Below, piece after piece: positions 13,983 through 22,308 of a DNA stretch of 39,914 bases; within the stretch, counting starts at the first letter, position 1; every line of letters starts with the position of its first letter. The DNA is from Clostridiales bacterium (GTDB lineage Bacteria > Bacillota > Clostridia > Lachnospirales > WQUN01), in NCBI GenBank assembly GCA_031270945.1, contig JAISWZ010000721.1:1-39914 (forward strand), given 5' to 3'. Both the position numbers and the translations under genes were made by a program. The notes under the pieces were generated by a model that was given only the letters and a program-made list of their open reading frames with translations, was not told the DNA's origin and made no database searches.

Positions 13983-16835
13983 TTGTCTTTCATAGAGAGT
14001 TACGACTCTGGCAGGTGGCGAATAGAGTCGCAAATAGGCGAAGGCTCTTTTGGCAAGGTCTACAAAATCTCCCGCGAGGAATTTGGCCTCAAAGTCTTCG
14101 CGGCGCTAAAAGTCATTCCTGTGCCGCATACAAGCTCTGACATAACGCACCTAAGGGCTGAAGGCCTGGAAGGAAACTCACTTCAGGCGTACATAGGCGA
14201 AATGGTAGGAAACATAGTAACAGAAATTAAGTTCGTGCATGAATTCCGGGGAACATCAAACATTGTAAGCTATGAGGATCATACGATACTGCCCAAGGAG
14301 GGAGAGCCCGGCTACCTGATCCTCATTCGCATGGAGCTTCTTGAAAGCCTGGAGCACATAAGCATTTCCAGATCCTTAAGCGAAGGGGAGGCTGTGAAAG
14401 TCGGCATCGACATCTGCCGCGCCCTTGAGCTTTTGGCAAAGAACAACACAGTCCACAGGGACGTGAAGCCAGACAACATATTGCTGTCAAAGCACGGGGA
14501 CTGCAAGCTAGGCGACTTTGGAATAGCCAGGCAGATTGACCGGACGAATTCGGGCATGTCCCTGAAAGGAACCCATTCCTACATGGCGCCTGAGGTCTAC
14601 AAAGGGCGGCCATACGGCAATTCAATAGACTTTTACTCCCTGGGGCTTGTGATGTACTGGCTTTTGAACAACCGAAGGATGCCTTTCATCTCCGCTTACG
14701 CGGAAACATTTAGCCAGTCCACCAGAGACACGGCTCTTGCCAGCCGCATGAGGGGAGAGCCTCTTCCGCCTCCGGCGTTCGCGTCTCCAAACCTGGCCGC
14801 CATAATACTCAAGGCTTGCGCTTATGATCGCGACGGCAGGTACAAGTCGGCTGCGGAGATGAGAAACGCGCTTGAGAATTGCGGCATTGAGCCTGTTACT
14901 TTTACCATGACGCTGCCAGTGCCTCCGCCTGATGAACCCTTAGAGGAGACTGTGCTGGAAGCGACTGTGCTAGACAATTCGCCTGAGCTAAAAGAGGCGC
15001 CTAAGATAAAAGAGGCGCCTGTTCAGCCAGAGCCAAGCTCTTCTGACGCAAAACAACAAGAGCCGGTCTTGGCACCGCCAGCAAAGCCAAACCCGGTGTT
15101 GCCAGATGAAAAGCCTTCGGGAACGACAGAGCCTTTGAAAACGACAGAGCCTTTGGAAACGAAAGAGCCTTCGGAGCAAAAGTCGCCTTCGGTTAAAGTA
15201 GAGGCAAAGGACAAGCCTGAGCCTCTAGCCTCCCAGCCTCCGGTCGAGCCAAAAGCCAAGAAAAAGAAAGGCCTAGTCATTTCCATGGCGCTATGCGCGG
15301 TTTTAGTCTTTGCTTTAACAATAACAGCGATAATCGGGGCGAACCTGCCCGCAAGCTCCAGCAGCGACCCAACCGAGCCTCCTGCCGCTACCCCTGCAGC
15401 CACCTCTGCAGCCAAGACGGAATCGCCGGAAACAACATCCACGCCTCAAGAAGCTTTTAATGAGACCAGCAATCCTGTAGAGCCCGACCCGCCGGCCATA
15501 ACGCCAGCGCATTACCTTCTTTCAGATGACCAGGCGCAGCTCAAGAGCCAGAGCGGCCATGTCTATTTCGGCCAATGGCCCATCACTGATCCAACAGAGC
15601 GGTTTGTCGATCTCGCTTTCAACAACTTTGGCGGGATTGGAATGCAGTCTGACAATGGCAACGAATCTGGCTTAGCGTGGGTTGAATACGTAATCCCCTT
15701 TGACTTCGCCTTCTTCAAGGCGTCCATAGCGCTAGACAAGAACCATAACGCTTCTAGCGAATACGGGACGGCAGTGTATAAGGTTTATGTTGACGACGTT
15801 GAGAAGTTTTCCAAGCCATTTGCCGAAAGCTTGACAGGCCTTGATATTTGGATTCCATTACATAACAGCAGCGCCGGAAAAACGCTTAGGCTTGAAGTTC
15901 AGCTTAACGCCGGCGCTGACGGAACGCACTGGGCTTTTTGGGGAAACCCCCGCCTTTTAAGCGATCCATATGAAGCAACGGCTATGAGAGAGGCAGAAAT
16001 CAACAACAGCTTGGCTGAGGCCAACAGCATTGAGCTTAACACCTCTGTATATGGCATCATTAACGGCTATGTTGAAAGCGGAGAAAAAGACCTATATGTA
16101 TTTGAGGTAAGCAACCCTGGATTTCTGGGCGTTGACGTGTTTACCGACTTTATTCCATCAGGGGAGCGCTTCTGGAAATACAAGATTTTCGATGTCACCG
16201 ACCCTGAAACCCCATTGATCCAAGAAAATAAAACTGGCGACGAGACAAGGTTTTGGCTATATCCTATAAAAATCAACCCAGGCAAGTATTGCTTTGAGAT
16301 CGAAGCTTCAACCCAATGGTCAAACAGCGAATACAGCTTCAGGCTAAATTACCATCCAGATACGGCAGGGGAGCAGTCCATAAGCGACGGCGCATACTTC
16401 ATCAGCTCCGCTGTCAATGAGGAAATGGTTGTCGATTCAGCCAACGGAAGCCTTATCGATGGCACCAGGGCTATGCTGTTCACCAAGCACAGCTTCGTTA
16501 ACCAGCAGTTCCAGCTGACGTACCTTGACAACGGGTTTTACAGAATTGAAAACATCATGTCGCAAAAATCTTTCGATGTTCCTAACGGCGCAATGGATTC
16601 AGGCATATCCCTTGTGCAGTGGGGGTCAGAATGGACCCATGACGGGCAGGAAAACCAGCAGTGGATTCTCAGCCCGACTTCTGACGGATTTTACAACATC
16701 ATCTCCAGAATCAGCGGCAAATATGTAGACGTGCAGGATCATGCCGTTGAAGACTGCTCTCACTTGATCATAAACGATCCCGACAATTCAATATACCAGA
16801 AGTTCAGGTTTACGCTAGTGGAGATCCAAGGGTAG
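13983..16835 (+). CDS. membrane Ser/Thr protein kinase with NPCBM-, PPC- and ricin-like ectodomains
   Basis: A 950-residue receptor-like kinase. Residues 12-300 are a Hanks-type kinase: glycine loop GEGSFGKV (19-26), K43, H158-R-D160-V-K-P-D-N165, D178-F-G and an APE-like MAPEVY. A Pro/Glu/Lys-rich linker of about 130 residues follows, then one membrane helix (about 430-454), placing the rest outside. The outer part has an NPCBM-like region (about 510-660), a PPC-like beta domain (about 675-792) and a ricin-type repeat region (about 798-945, with NQQWILSP). The first and last are carbohydrate-binding folds, suggesting that the kinase senses glycans or cell wall. The TTG start has AGGGGG 8 bases upstream; the ATG at 13975 is out of frame. 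No cognate phosphatase or PASTA domain is present. Confidence 0.88.
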   Translation: MSFIESYDSGRWRIESQIGEGSFGKVYKISREEFGLKVFAALKVIPVPHTSSDITHLRAEGLEGNSLQAYIGEMVGNIVTEIKFVHEFRGTSNIVSYEDHTILPKEGEPGYLILIRMELLESLEHISISRSLSEGEAVKVGIDICRALELLAKNNTVHRDVKPDNILLSKHGDCKLGDFGIARQIDRTNSGMSLKGTHSYMAPEVYKGRPYGNSIDFYSLGLVMYWLLNNRRMPFISAYAETFSQSTRDTALASRMRGEPLPPPAFASPNLAAIILKACAYDRDGRYKSAAEMRNALENCGIEPVTFTMTLPVPPPDEPLEETVLEATVLDNSPELKEAPKIKEAPVQPEPSSSDAKQQEPVLAPPAKPNPVLPDEKPSGTTEPLKTTEPLETKEPSEQKSPSVKVEAKDKPEPLASQPPVEPKAKKKKGLVISMALCAVLVFALTITAIIGANLPASSSSDPTEPPAATPAATSAAKTESPETTSTPQEAFNETSNPVEPDPPAITPAHYLLSDDQAQLKSQSGHVYFGQWPITDPTERFVDLAFNNFGGIGMQSDNGNESGLAWVEYVIPFDFAFFKASIALDKNHNASSEYGTAVYKVYVDDVEKFSKPFAESLTGLDIWIPLHNSSAGKTLRLEVQLNAGADGTHWAFWGNPRLLSDPYEATAMREAEINNSLAEANSIELNTSVYGIINGYVESGEKDLYVFEVSNPGFLGVDVFTDFIPSGERFWKYKIFDVTDPETPLIQENKTGDETRFWLYPIKINPGKYCFEIEASTQWSNSEYSFRLNYHPDTAGEQSISDGAYFISSAVNEEMVVDSANGSLIDGTRAMLFTKHSFVNQQFQLTYLDNGFYRIENIMSQKSFDVPNGAMDSGISLVQWGSEWTHDGQENQQWILSPTSDGFYNIISRISGKYVDVQDHAVEDCSHLIINDPDNSIYQKFRFTLVEIQG

Positions 16836-16900
16836 GACAAGTGTGCAATTTATTATTAGAGAGGCAAGTTTGTCCGATTTAAGTTTATAGGCAAAACAGC

Positions 16901-16945
16901 CAAAGCCAGGAGGATGCGCGGTTTCCGCGCATCCTCCTGGCTTTG
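16901..16945. terminator. bidirectional terminator between the kinase and a convergent gene
   Basis: A perfect 21-bp stem (16901-16921 with 16925-16945, loop TTT), GC-rich at its core and flanked by A-rich sequence on the left and CTTTGCTCTT on the right. It lies between two convergent genes. Confidence 0.8.
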
Positions 16946-16959
16946 CTCTTATCTTTGCC

Positions 16960-18252
16960 CTAATATTCGAAAAGCGTCTCCGTTTCCCCTGAAACAATAT
17001 TTGTCCTGCAGATGTCCGCATATTGCCTCTCATACATTTCTCTCCAGCCGATGTCATCTTCCGGCTTGCGGTTGACCTCTTCATCCTTGAAGTAAACCCA
17101 GTCCCCCGCTATGGCCAAAACCGTGTTCAGCCCGTTTTCTCCATTGGCGTCTATCAATGGAACCATTTCTCCGCTGTCATCCAGATAGACATAGTACTTG
17201 CCGTCAACTATGAATGGCCTGTTTACGCCTTCCGCAATAAATTTGGCCCTTGAGGTCTCGCCAGTTAAAATGTTCATTCTTACAGCAGGATTGTCCCAGC
17301 TCCACTTCTCCAGTTTAAGCCCGGATTCATGCCAATACAAGAAAGTCGCCTCTTTTTCCTTCCTCAGGTAAAACGCTTGATCAACCGGCAAGGATCCGCT
17401 TGTGAACGCCTCGCTTTTTCCCGCAACTATGCCGCCTTTGCCTGTATGCTTGTCAAACATCAAAATGACGCCCCCGTTGTATAACCCTTCAGATCCCCCG
17501 TAATACCCATACGAAGAAAATATGCTCTCTCCGTAAATCTGGGCTCTGATAACAGGCGCTCCCTCTACTGCCGGAGGCTCAAACAGGATTTTCGAGCTAT
17601 CCCCATAGATGCTGACCGAGCGAAATAACTGCTTGAACCCATCCTCGGTCTTTTTGAGCTCAGCGTAGTAAATCGTCTCATCTTCAGCAGCTATGAAAGT
17701 CAGCTCGTTTAGTCCTTCGCAAATAGAAAGCGATTCATTGCTCCTTGAGTCATAGGCCCATATTTCACGATTGCCTGATCTTGAAAAGATAAGCCGCCTG
17801 CCGTCTGTCCCCAGTATTTCGCCATCTCCAAGCCTTACCGGCCCTCCGCCGCCTAAGGTTATCGAATGAATGGCAACTATCCAATCATCCCCTATTAGCT
17901 CGAATAGCTCAAAGTAAGCGCGATCCCCGATAATGCTGATTCCTCCGCTGCCTGCCCCCTCGTACAGAACTGTTTTCGCCCCTCCAGGCTTAAGCTTGGT
18001 CAAACGGTTAACGGTTTCTCGGACAGGGCTGAAGGCTCGCATGTTTAAGCTTTCCCTCTCCCAGCTATCACCACTGCATTCCCAGTAATATACGTTATCT
18101 CCATATTCAACGAACATCCCTCCATTGTTTAGCGGCTCCATCGCCCCGCTCTCAGGCATGCCAGGCGGCTTGGCAAATGCGTACAGCAAAGCGAAAACCG
18201 CTATAGCGGCAGCGAATGACGCAGCCGCAGCCAAAAAAGGCTTAAAAGACAC
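16960..18252 (-). CDS. membrane-anchored propeller-like extracytoplasmic protein
   Basis: The 430-residue product has one N-terminal hydrophobic anchor (FLAAAASFAAAIAVFALLYAFA). A long beta-rich outer region follows, in which segments such as GDNVYYWEC, GDRAYFELFE, EDETIYYAEL, DGKYYVYLDD and GDWVYFKDEE recur at roughly regular spacing. These are typical of the DUF5050-like group of beta-propeller proteins. The GTG start has GGGAGGAG about 5 bases upstream. It faces the kinase across a shared terminator, so the two are not co-transcribed, but both face the outside of the cell. No catalytic motif is visible and the function is unknown. Confidence 0.65.
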   Translation of the reverse strand: MSFKPFLAAAASFAAAIAVFALLYAFAKPPGMPESGAMEPLNNGGMFVEYGDNVYYWECSGDSWERESLNMRAFSPVRETVNRLTKLKPGGAKTVLYEGAGSGGISIIGDRAYFELFELIGDDWIVAIHSITLGGGGPVRLGDGEILGTDGRRLIFSRSGNREIWAYDSRSNESLSICEGLNELTFIAAEDETIYYAELKKTEDGFKQLFRSVSIYGDSSKILFEPPAVEGAPVIRAQIYGESIFSSYGYYGGSEGLYNGGVILMFDKHTGKGGIVAGKSEAFTSGSLPVDQAFYLRKEKEATFLYWHESGLKLEKWSWDNPAVRMNILTGETSRAKFIAEGVNRPFIVDGKYYVYLDDSGEMVPLIDANGENGLNTVLAIAGDWVYFKDEEVNRKPEDDIGWREMYERQYADICRTNIVSGETETLFEY

Positions 18253-18800
18253 AAACTCTCCTCCCAGTATGCGTTGATTAACGTTTTATGCCAAGGGTAA
18301 GATCCATGGCAAGAGTCTCTTTAATTTGCCAATTCATTTACTTATAAATCCAATTATGCTGACGGTATGATTTAAAGGAGCGGCCCGACTGGTTTGAGGC
18401 GGGCATAATATATATCCACAACAGTTATCGACCGATCTGCCATGGCAAATCCAGAATCCAAATGCATGGCAAGCATACGGTTCTCATAAAGCCAACACGC
18501 TACCCGCATATAAACAACACTCAATCCCCACAAAACCAACAATGAAAGCGACAGCGAAAACGCTGCCGCTCTTGCAAACCCCTTTCAGGGAACAACTTTA
18601 CGACCAAAAACTCAATAAAGAACAGGGCATGTCCCTTTCGAGGCATGCCCCTATGCAGTCAGGCATCAGCCAACCTAATCGCAGTTCTTTTCACTACGAG
18701 GCAAGCCTCGTGAGCGCATATCCCAAATTTAACTTATGGCTCAGGAAAAGCCGCGCAAGTTTGCTCGCGCTTGCTCTTAAATCCCGAATTGTAGGATGCG
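18253..18800. other. gene-free stretch with decayed repeats
   Basis: I see no supportable gene. At about 18380-18406 the string GAGCGGCCCGACTGGTTTGAGGCGGGCA resembles segments at 9140 and 9607, indicating a further small dispersed repeat. Around 18713-18782 GCGCATATCCCAAATTTAAC looks like the left end of the palindromic intergenic element without a matching right end. Confidence 0.45.
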
Positions 18801-18839
18801 CCCTATACGGCTTCGCTCTCAACAACTTCCTTTTCCTTT
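18801..18839 (-). repeat. 39-bp direct repeat of the 3' end of the small membrane-protein gene
   Basis: Bases 18801-18839 are identical to 18853-18891, 52 bases away. The second copy encodes the last residues and stop of the small membrane protein. This copy repeats that coding end, stop included, in the downstream region, and looks like a recent tandem duplication. Confidence 0.9.
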
Positions 18840-18854
18840 GATTGCAGGTTGCCC

Positions 18855-19028
18855 CTATACGGCTTCGCTCTCAACAACTTCCTTTTCCTTTTTGGGCAGA
18901 CGGGCTTTCAGCGATTCCCACGCTTGGCGAGCCCCTTCAGTGCCATTCTTGTTGGCCAAAAGCACTATCACTACCGCTAAGACGGAGATGATAGTCACCA
19001 CCAAGATCAATGCTGTTTTCTTGCTCAT
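18855..19028 (-). CDS. small single-helix membrane protein
   Basis: A 57-residue protein with a short basic start (MSKKT), one membrane helix (ALILVVTIISVLAVVIVLLA) and a charged tail rich in Lys and Glu that ends KKEKEVVESEAV. I do not recognise a named family; the layout is like that of many small YtxH-like or stress-linked membrane proteins. I take the ATG at 19028 because GGGAGG lies about 8 bases upstream. A promoter at 19269-19297 points at it, leaving a leader of about 230 bases in which I see no gene. The 3' end is duplicated just downstream. Confidence 0.65.
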   Translation of the reverse strand: MSKKTALILVVTIISVLAVVIVLLANKNGTEGARQAWESLKARLPKKEKEVVESEAV

Positions 19029-19268
19029 CAGATTATCCTCCCTTTGTTCTTCACAAGCGGATTCCGCCACGACAGAAGTGTATGAGTTTAGCGCAAAAAA
19101 GAGCGTAAACTTGCGAACATATATTTGCGCTGTTTGATTTTAGCGTTATCCCTATTTTTCCCAGACTTTGATATTTTTCCAGGGCAAAAACATATGATAG
19201 TTTTCTTCTTTGTTATCGCTCTTGGATAGCCATCGGTTCGAGTTGAACGTGCAGTTCTTTTCGCTCAT

Positions 19269-19297
19269 TAGTATAGCATAAGCCTATCTTAGCGTCA
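19269..19297 (-). promoter_or_regulatory. sigma-A promoter for the small membrane-protein gene
   Basis: On the minus strand TTGACG (19297-19292), 17 bases, TATACT (19274-19269). It has the same hexamers and spacing as the promoter at 22202-22230. Confidence 0.65.
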
Positions 19298-19411
19298 AGG
19301 GGGATTTTGCGATCTGCTCTTAAATCCAGGTTTCTGTAATTCGCGATCCGCAGGATCCCCTTTAATGTGTCAAAATCAGTATATTCTCACTAAATCTTGT
19401 TGTCAAGCGCT

Positions 19412-21439
19412 CTATTCCTCTAGCCCGTTTTTCCAGCTGATTAGGTCGTTGAGAATGTCAGATCCATTTTTTATGAACACCGGGATCTCTTCAAGCGGCG
19501 CTTGGATCAGCACGGTCTGGCCTCCTGCGTAGGATTCTCCGCTCCAAAGGTGTGTCCATTCAGCTTGGCTTGGCAGATAGACTTCTCTTGATTCGCTCTT
19601 TGCGTAGACTATTGGGGCGACCAGCAAGTCGGGGCCGAAGAGATAGGCGTATTCCGCTTCATAAGAATTCTGGTCTTGATAAAAGTCAAAGAACAGAGGG
19701 CGCATGACCGGGATTCCCTTTTCGTGAGCGAGGGCCATTTGGGCTTTTACGTAGGGCTTCAGGAGCTCTCTGAGATCCATGTACCGCTTGCAGATTTTAT
19801 AGACATCCTCGCCATAGCTCCAGACTTCATTGTCAGCTCCGGAGAGGCAGGTAGCGCCGCCAGTAGTGCCAAACTGGGGCTTATGGGGCTCCCTGTCTCC
19901 ATGCAGACGCATGACTGGGCAGAAAGCGCCATACTGGAACCAGCGGACAAGCAGTTCGTGAAAGTTGGGATCGTTGATGTTTCCGCCATGAAACCCTCCG
20001 ATGTCTGTTGTCCACCAGGGTATTCCAGCTATGCCCATATGGAGCCCTGCAACTATCTGTCTTCTAAAGGAGTCGAAGCTGGAATGTATGTCCCCGCTCC
20101 AGACCAATGCGCCGTACCTTTGGCTTCCAGCCCAGGCGCAGCGAAGGAGGTTTATGATGTTGGGTTGCCCTTCTGCCTTCATCCCGTCAAAAAAGGTCTT
20201 GGCGTACATGGCTGGATAGACGTTTCCTACCTGGATGTCTGGGCCAAGGTGGTACCTGTAGTTGTCAAAGTCATAGACCGCGAATTCCGGCTCTGCCTCG
20301 TCAAGCCAAAAGATCTTGACGCCTTTGTCATAATAGTTCTTTTTTGCCTTTTGCCAAACATAATCTCTTGCTTTGGGGTTCGTGGGATCGTAGTAGACAG
20401 TGTTGCCCTGGAAGTCAGTGCAGATGCGAAAGCCTCTTTCGGTTCTTACAAGAAATCCCTTTTCCCTCATCTCGGAGAAGTTTTCGCTCCTAAAGTCTAC
20501 TGTAGGCCAGATGGACACCATAAGCTCTATGCCAAGGGACTTCAGCTCTGCTATCATGGCGTCTGGGTCAGGCCAATAGGTAGGATCAAACTTCCACTCC
20601 CCCTGCAGGGGCCAATGGAAGAAGTCAACGACGATAACTGAAATGGGAAGCTTTCTTTTCACGTATTCCCTTGCCACTTCCAGAAGCTCGTCCTGGGTTT
20701 GGTATCTGAGCTTGCACTGCCAGAATCCCATTGCGAAGTCTGGCATCATAGGGACTTTGCCTGTTACGGATGAGTAAGCCTCTTCGATCTCAGCAGGAGT
20801 GTCTCCGGCAGTTATCCAGTAATCCAGAGCTTTTGTTGATCTTGCCTCCCATGTGGTCACGTTGCTGCCGAATACAGCTCGCCCTACTGCGGGATTGTTC
20901 CACAAAAGGCCGTATCCTAGAGTCGAGAGCATGAACGGGACGCTTGCCTGGGAGTTCCTATGCGCCAGTTCCAGGTCACAGCCCTTGAGATTCATGTTCG
21001 TTTGCTGGTACTGCCCCATCCCATATATCTTCTCGTCAGGGTTTGACTCAAACCTCATGGTTAGCTGGTAGTCTCCGCCTATGATAGGCCTAAACTTCCT
21101 AGCTTCCACCTCAAGAGAGCTGAATGACTCGGATCCGTACTCTCTTCTGGTTCTGACTTGCTCTTCAAGCAAAAGCTTCCCCTCGCTGTTAAAGAACGAG
21201 AGCTTTCCTGTCCTGGTTATCCGGGCTTCGATTTTGCCGTTTTTTATGGAGGCGCTTCCATCGCTTTTTATTAACGGCTCAGGAGATCCCTCAGGCCTTT
21301 CAGTTAGCGCCCAATCTTCCTCTGGCAAGGCGCTTGACTTTGTAGCCCTGACGCGCAGGGCGTTCTGCCCCCACGCCTCGACTGCCAGCACTTCTGAATC
21401 GTACTCATAGACTATGGATCCATTCCTGATCTCAACCAT
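19412..21439 (-). CDS. glycoside hydrolase family 31 (alpha-glucosidase/alpha-xylosidase type)
   Basis: GH31 enzymes remove alpha-linked glucose or xylose from oligosaccharide ends. The 675-residue product is a complete GH31: an N-terminal beta domain, MMPDFAMGFWQCKLRYQTQDE at the barrel start, the nucleophile region KIFWLDEAEPE (D380) and the acid/base WSGDIHSSF (D450). A conserved IPWWTTDIGGF and C-terminal beta domains follow. The WLDEAEPE form is common among alpha-xylosidase-like members, so action on xylosylated oligosaccharides is plausible but unproven. There is no signal peptide, indicating an enzyme that acts on imported sugars. The ATG at 21439 has AGAGGG just upstream. It lies about 95 bases after the rhodanese gene, without an obvious terminator between them. 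Confidence 0.92.
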   Translation of the reverse strand: MVEIRNGSIVYEYDSEVLAVEAWGQNALRVRATKSSALPEEDWALTERPEGSPEPLIKSDGSASIKNGKIEARITRTGKLSFFNSEGKLLLEEQVRTRREYGSESFSSLEVEARKFRPIIGGDYQLTMRFESNPDEKIYGMGQYQQTNMNLKGCDLELAHRNSQASVPFMLSTLGYGLLWNNPAVGRAVFGSNVTTWEARSTKALDYWITAGDTPAEIEEAYSSVTGKVPMMPDFAMGFWQCKLRYQTQDELLEVAREYVKRKLPISVIVVDFFHWPLQGEWKFDPTYWPDPDAMIAELKSLGIELMVSIWPTVDFRSENFSEMREKGFLVRTERGFRICTDFQGNTVYYDPTNPKARDYVWQKAKKNYYDKGVKIFWLDEAEPEFAVYDFDNYRYHLGPDIQVGNVYPAMYAKTFFDGMKAEGQPNIINLLRCAWAGSQRYGALVWSGDIHSSFDSFRRQIVAGLHMGIAGIPWWTTDIGGFHGGNINDPNFHELLVRWFQYGAFCPVMRLHGDREPHKPQFGTTGGATCLSGADNEVWSYGEDVYKICKRYMDLRELLKPYVKAQMALAHEKGIPVMRPLFFDFYQDQNSYEAEYAYLFGPDLLVAPIVYAKSESREVYLPSQAEWTHLWSGESYAGGQTVLIQAPLEEIPVFIKNGSDILNDLISWKNGLEE

Positions 21440-21533
21440 TGCATCCCTCTTTTACGCAATGAATTCAAAAGAAGTTTTAGCATGATTTCATTTTAACTCT
21501 TAGGCATATCGCAATCGCATTTTAGAAATACCG

Positions 21534-21923
21534 CTAATTCTCGCTATTTACTGTTTCATAAGGCCAATCCAGTATCCCGCCAAAGTCATAGACTCTTTTG
21601 TACCCCATCTCGACCAGCTCATTTGCCGCTTTCTTGCTTCTGACTCCAGATCGGCAATACACCAGTATCCTGGCGTTCTTGTCTGGCAATTCATCAAGTG
21701 CCCTTTCCCCAATCTCATTGTCAGGCAACAGGACAGCTCCTTCTATCCGGTTTTCCTGAAACTCCTCCTCTGTGCGCACATCCAGCAGGACGGTGTCATC
21801 CCCGCCCTCATCAATGATCTCCTTGGCTTCTTCCGCTGTTATCTTATGGTATTCGGCGGCGGCGCATGAGCATAGCATCACCACTGCCAGCCCGGCAGCG
21901 GCCAGCAGTCTGCCCGCTTTCAT
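21534..21923 (-). CDS. rhodanese-domain lipoprotein
   Basis: A 129-residue exported protein with a lipoprotein signal (AGLAVVMLCSC, lipidated Cys 20) and a single rhodanese domain: ITAEEAKEIIDEG, VLLDVRTEEEFQENRIEGA, the active-site loop VYCRSGVRS with its cysteine, and a closing YDFGGILDWPY. Such proteins carry or transfer sulfur, or act as redox-active thiol proteins at the outer membrane face. The ATG at 21923 is chosen because GGAGG lies about 11 bases upstream and the signal peptide then begins normally; upstream in-frame ATGs overlap the ribosome-binding site. It is transcribed from the promoter at 22202-22230 through a leader that contains a complete palindromic element. Confidence 0.88.
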   Translation of the reverse strand: MKAGRLLAAAGLAVVMLCSCAAAEYHKITAEEAKEIIDEGGDDTVLLDVRTEEEFQENRIEGAVLLPDNEIGERALDELPDKNARILVYCRSGVRSKKAANELVEMGYKRVYDFGGILDWPYETVNSEN

Positions 21924-21978
21924 AAAAGTCAAAACCTCCATTCTATAGGTGCGCATGCATATTCTAAAGCTTGCGCAA

Positions 21979-22111
21979 GAGCATATCCCAAAATTTTATC
22001 CGAGGCGCCGGAAAAATCCGGCGTAGAAGCATTCGCCAGGATTTTGGCGATTTGCCCTTGAACATTGGGCAAACGCTATCCGGCGCCATTTCGGAATTTT
22101 GGGATATGCAC
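21979..22111. repeat. palindromic intergenic element, long form (133 bp), in a 5' leader
   Basis: The ends are GAGCATATCCCAAAATT and AATTTTGGGATATGCAC. GGCGCCGG pairs with CCGGCGCC, with the GGCGTAGAAGCATTCGCC core and the extra TTTGCCC...GGGCAAA hairpin. It lies between a strong promoter and the rhodanese start codon, so it is expected to be transcribed as part of the 5' leader. Confidence 0.92.
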
Positions 22112-22201
22112 TAAGGAGCGAAAAGAACTGCAGCTAAATCGTTGGTTTTAGTTTAACGCAAGCTAATATTTCAACCCGGAATGTCAGATGTTTTAGGTTC
22201 A

Positions 22202-22230
22202 AGTATAGCATATCCTGGTTTTGCCGTCAA
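22202..22230 (-). promoter_or_regulatory. sigma-A promoter for rhodanese and probably the GH31 gene
   Basis: On the minus strand TTGACG (22230-22225), 17 bases, TATACT (22207-22202). The leader to the rhodanese ATG is about 270 bases and includes the palindromic element. Confidence 0.7.
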
Positions 22231-22308
22231 GCGGGTTAGGGGCTCGCGCCGGTGCAAACGCCTAAATCATATCAGCTAGACGGAGTTGATTATCCTGATT
22301 TTCGCTCG

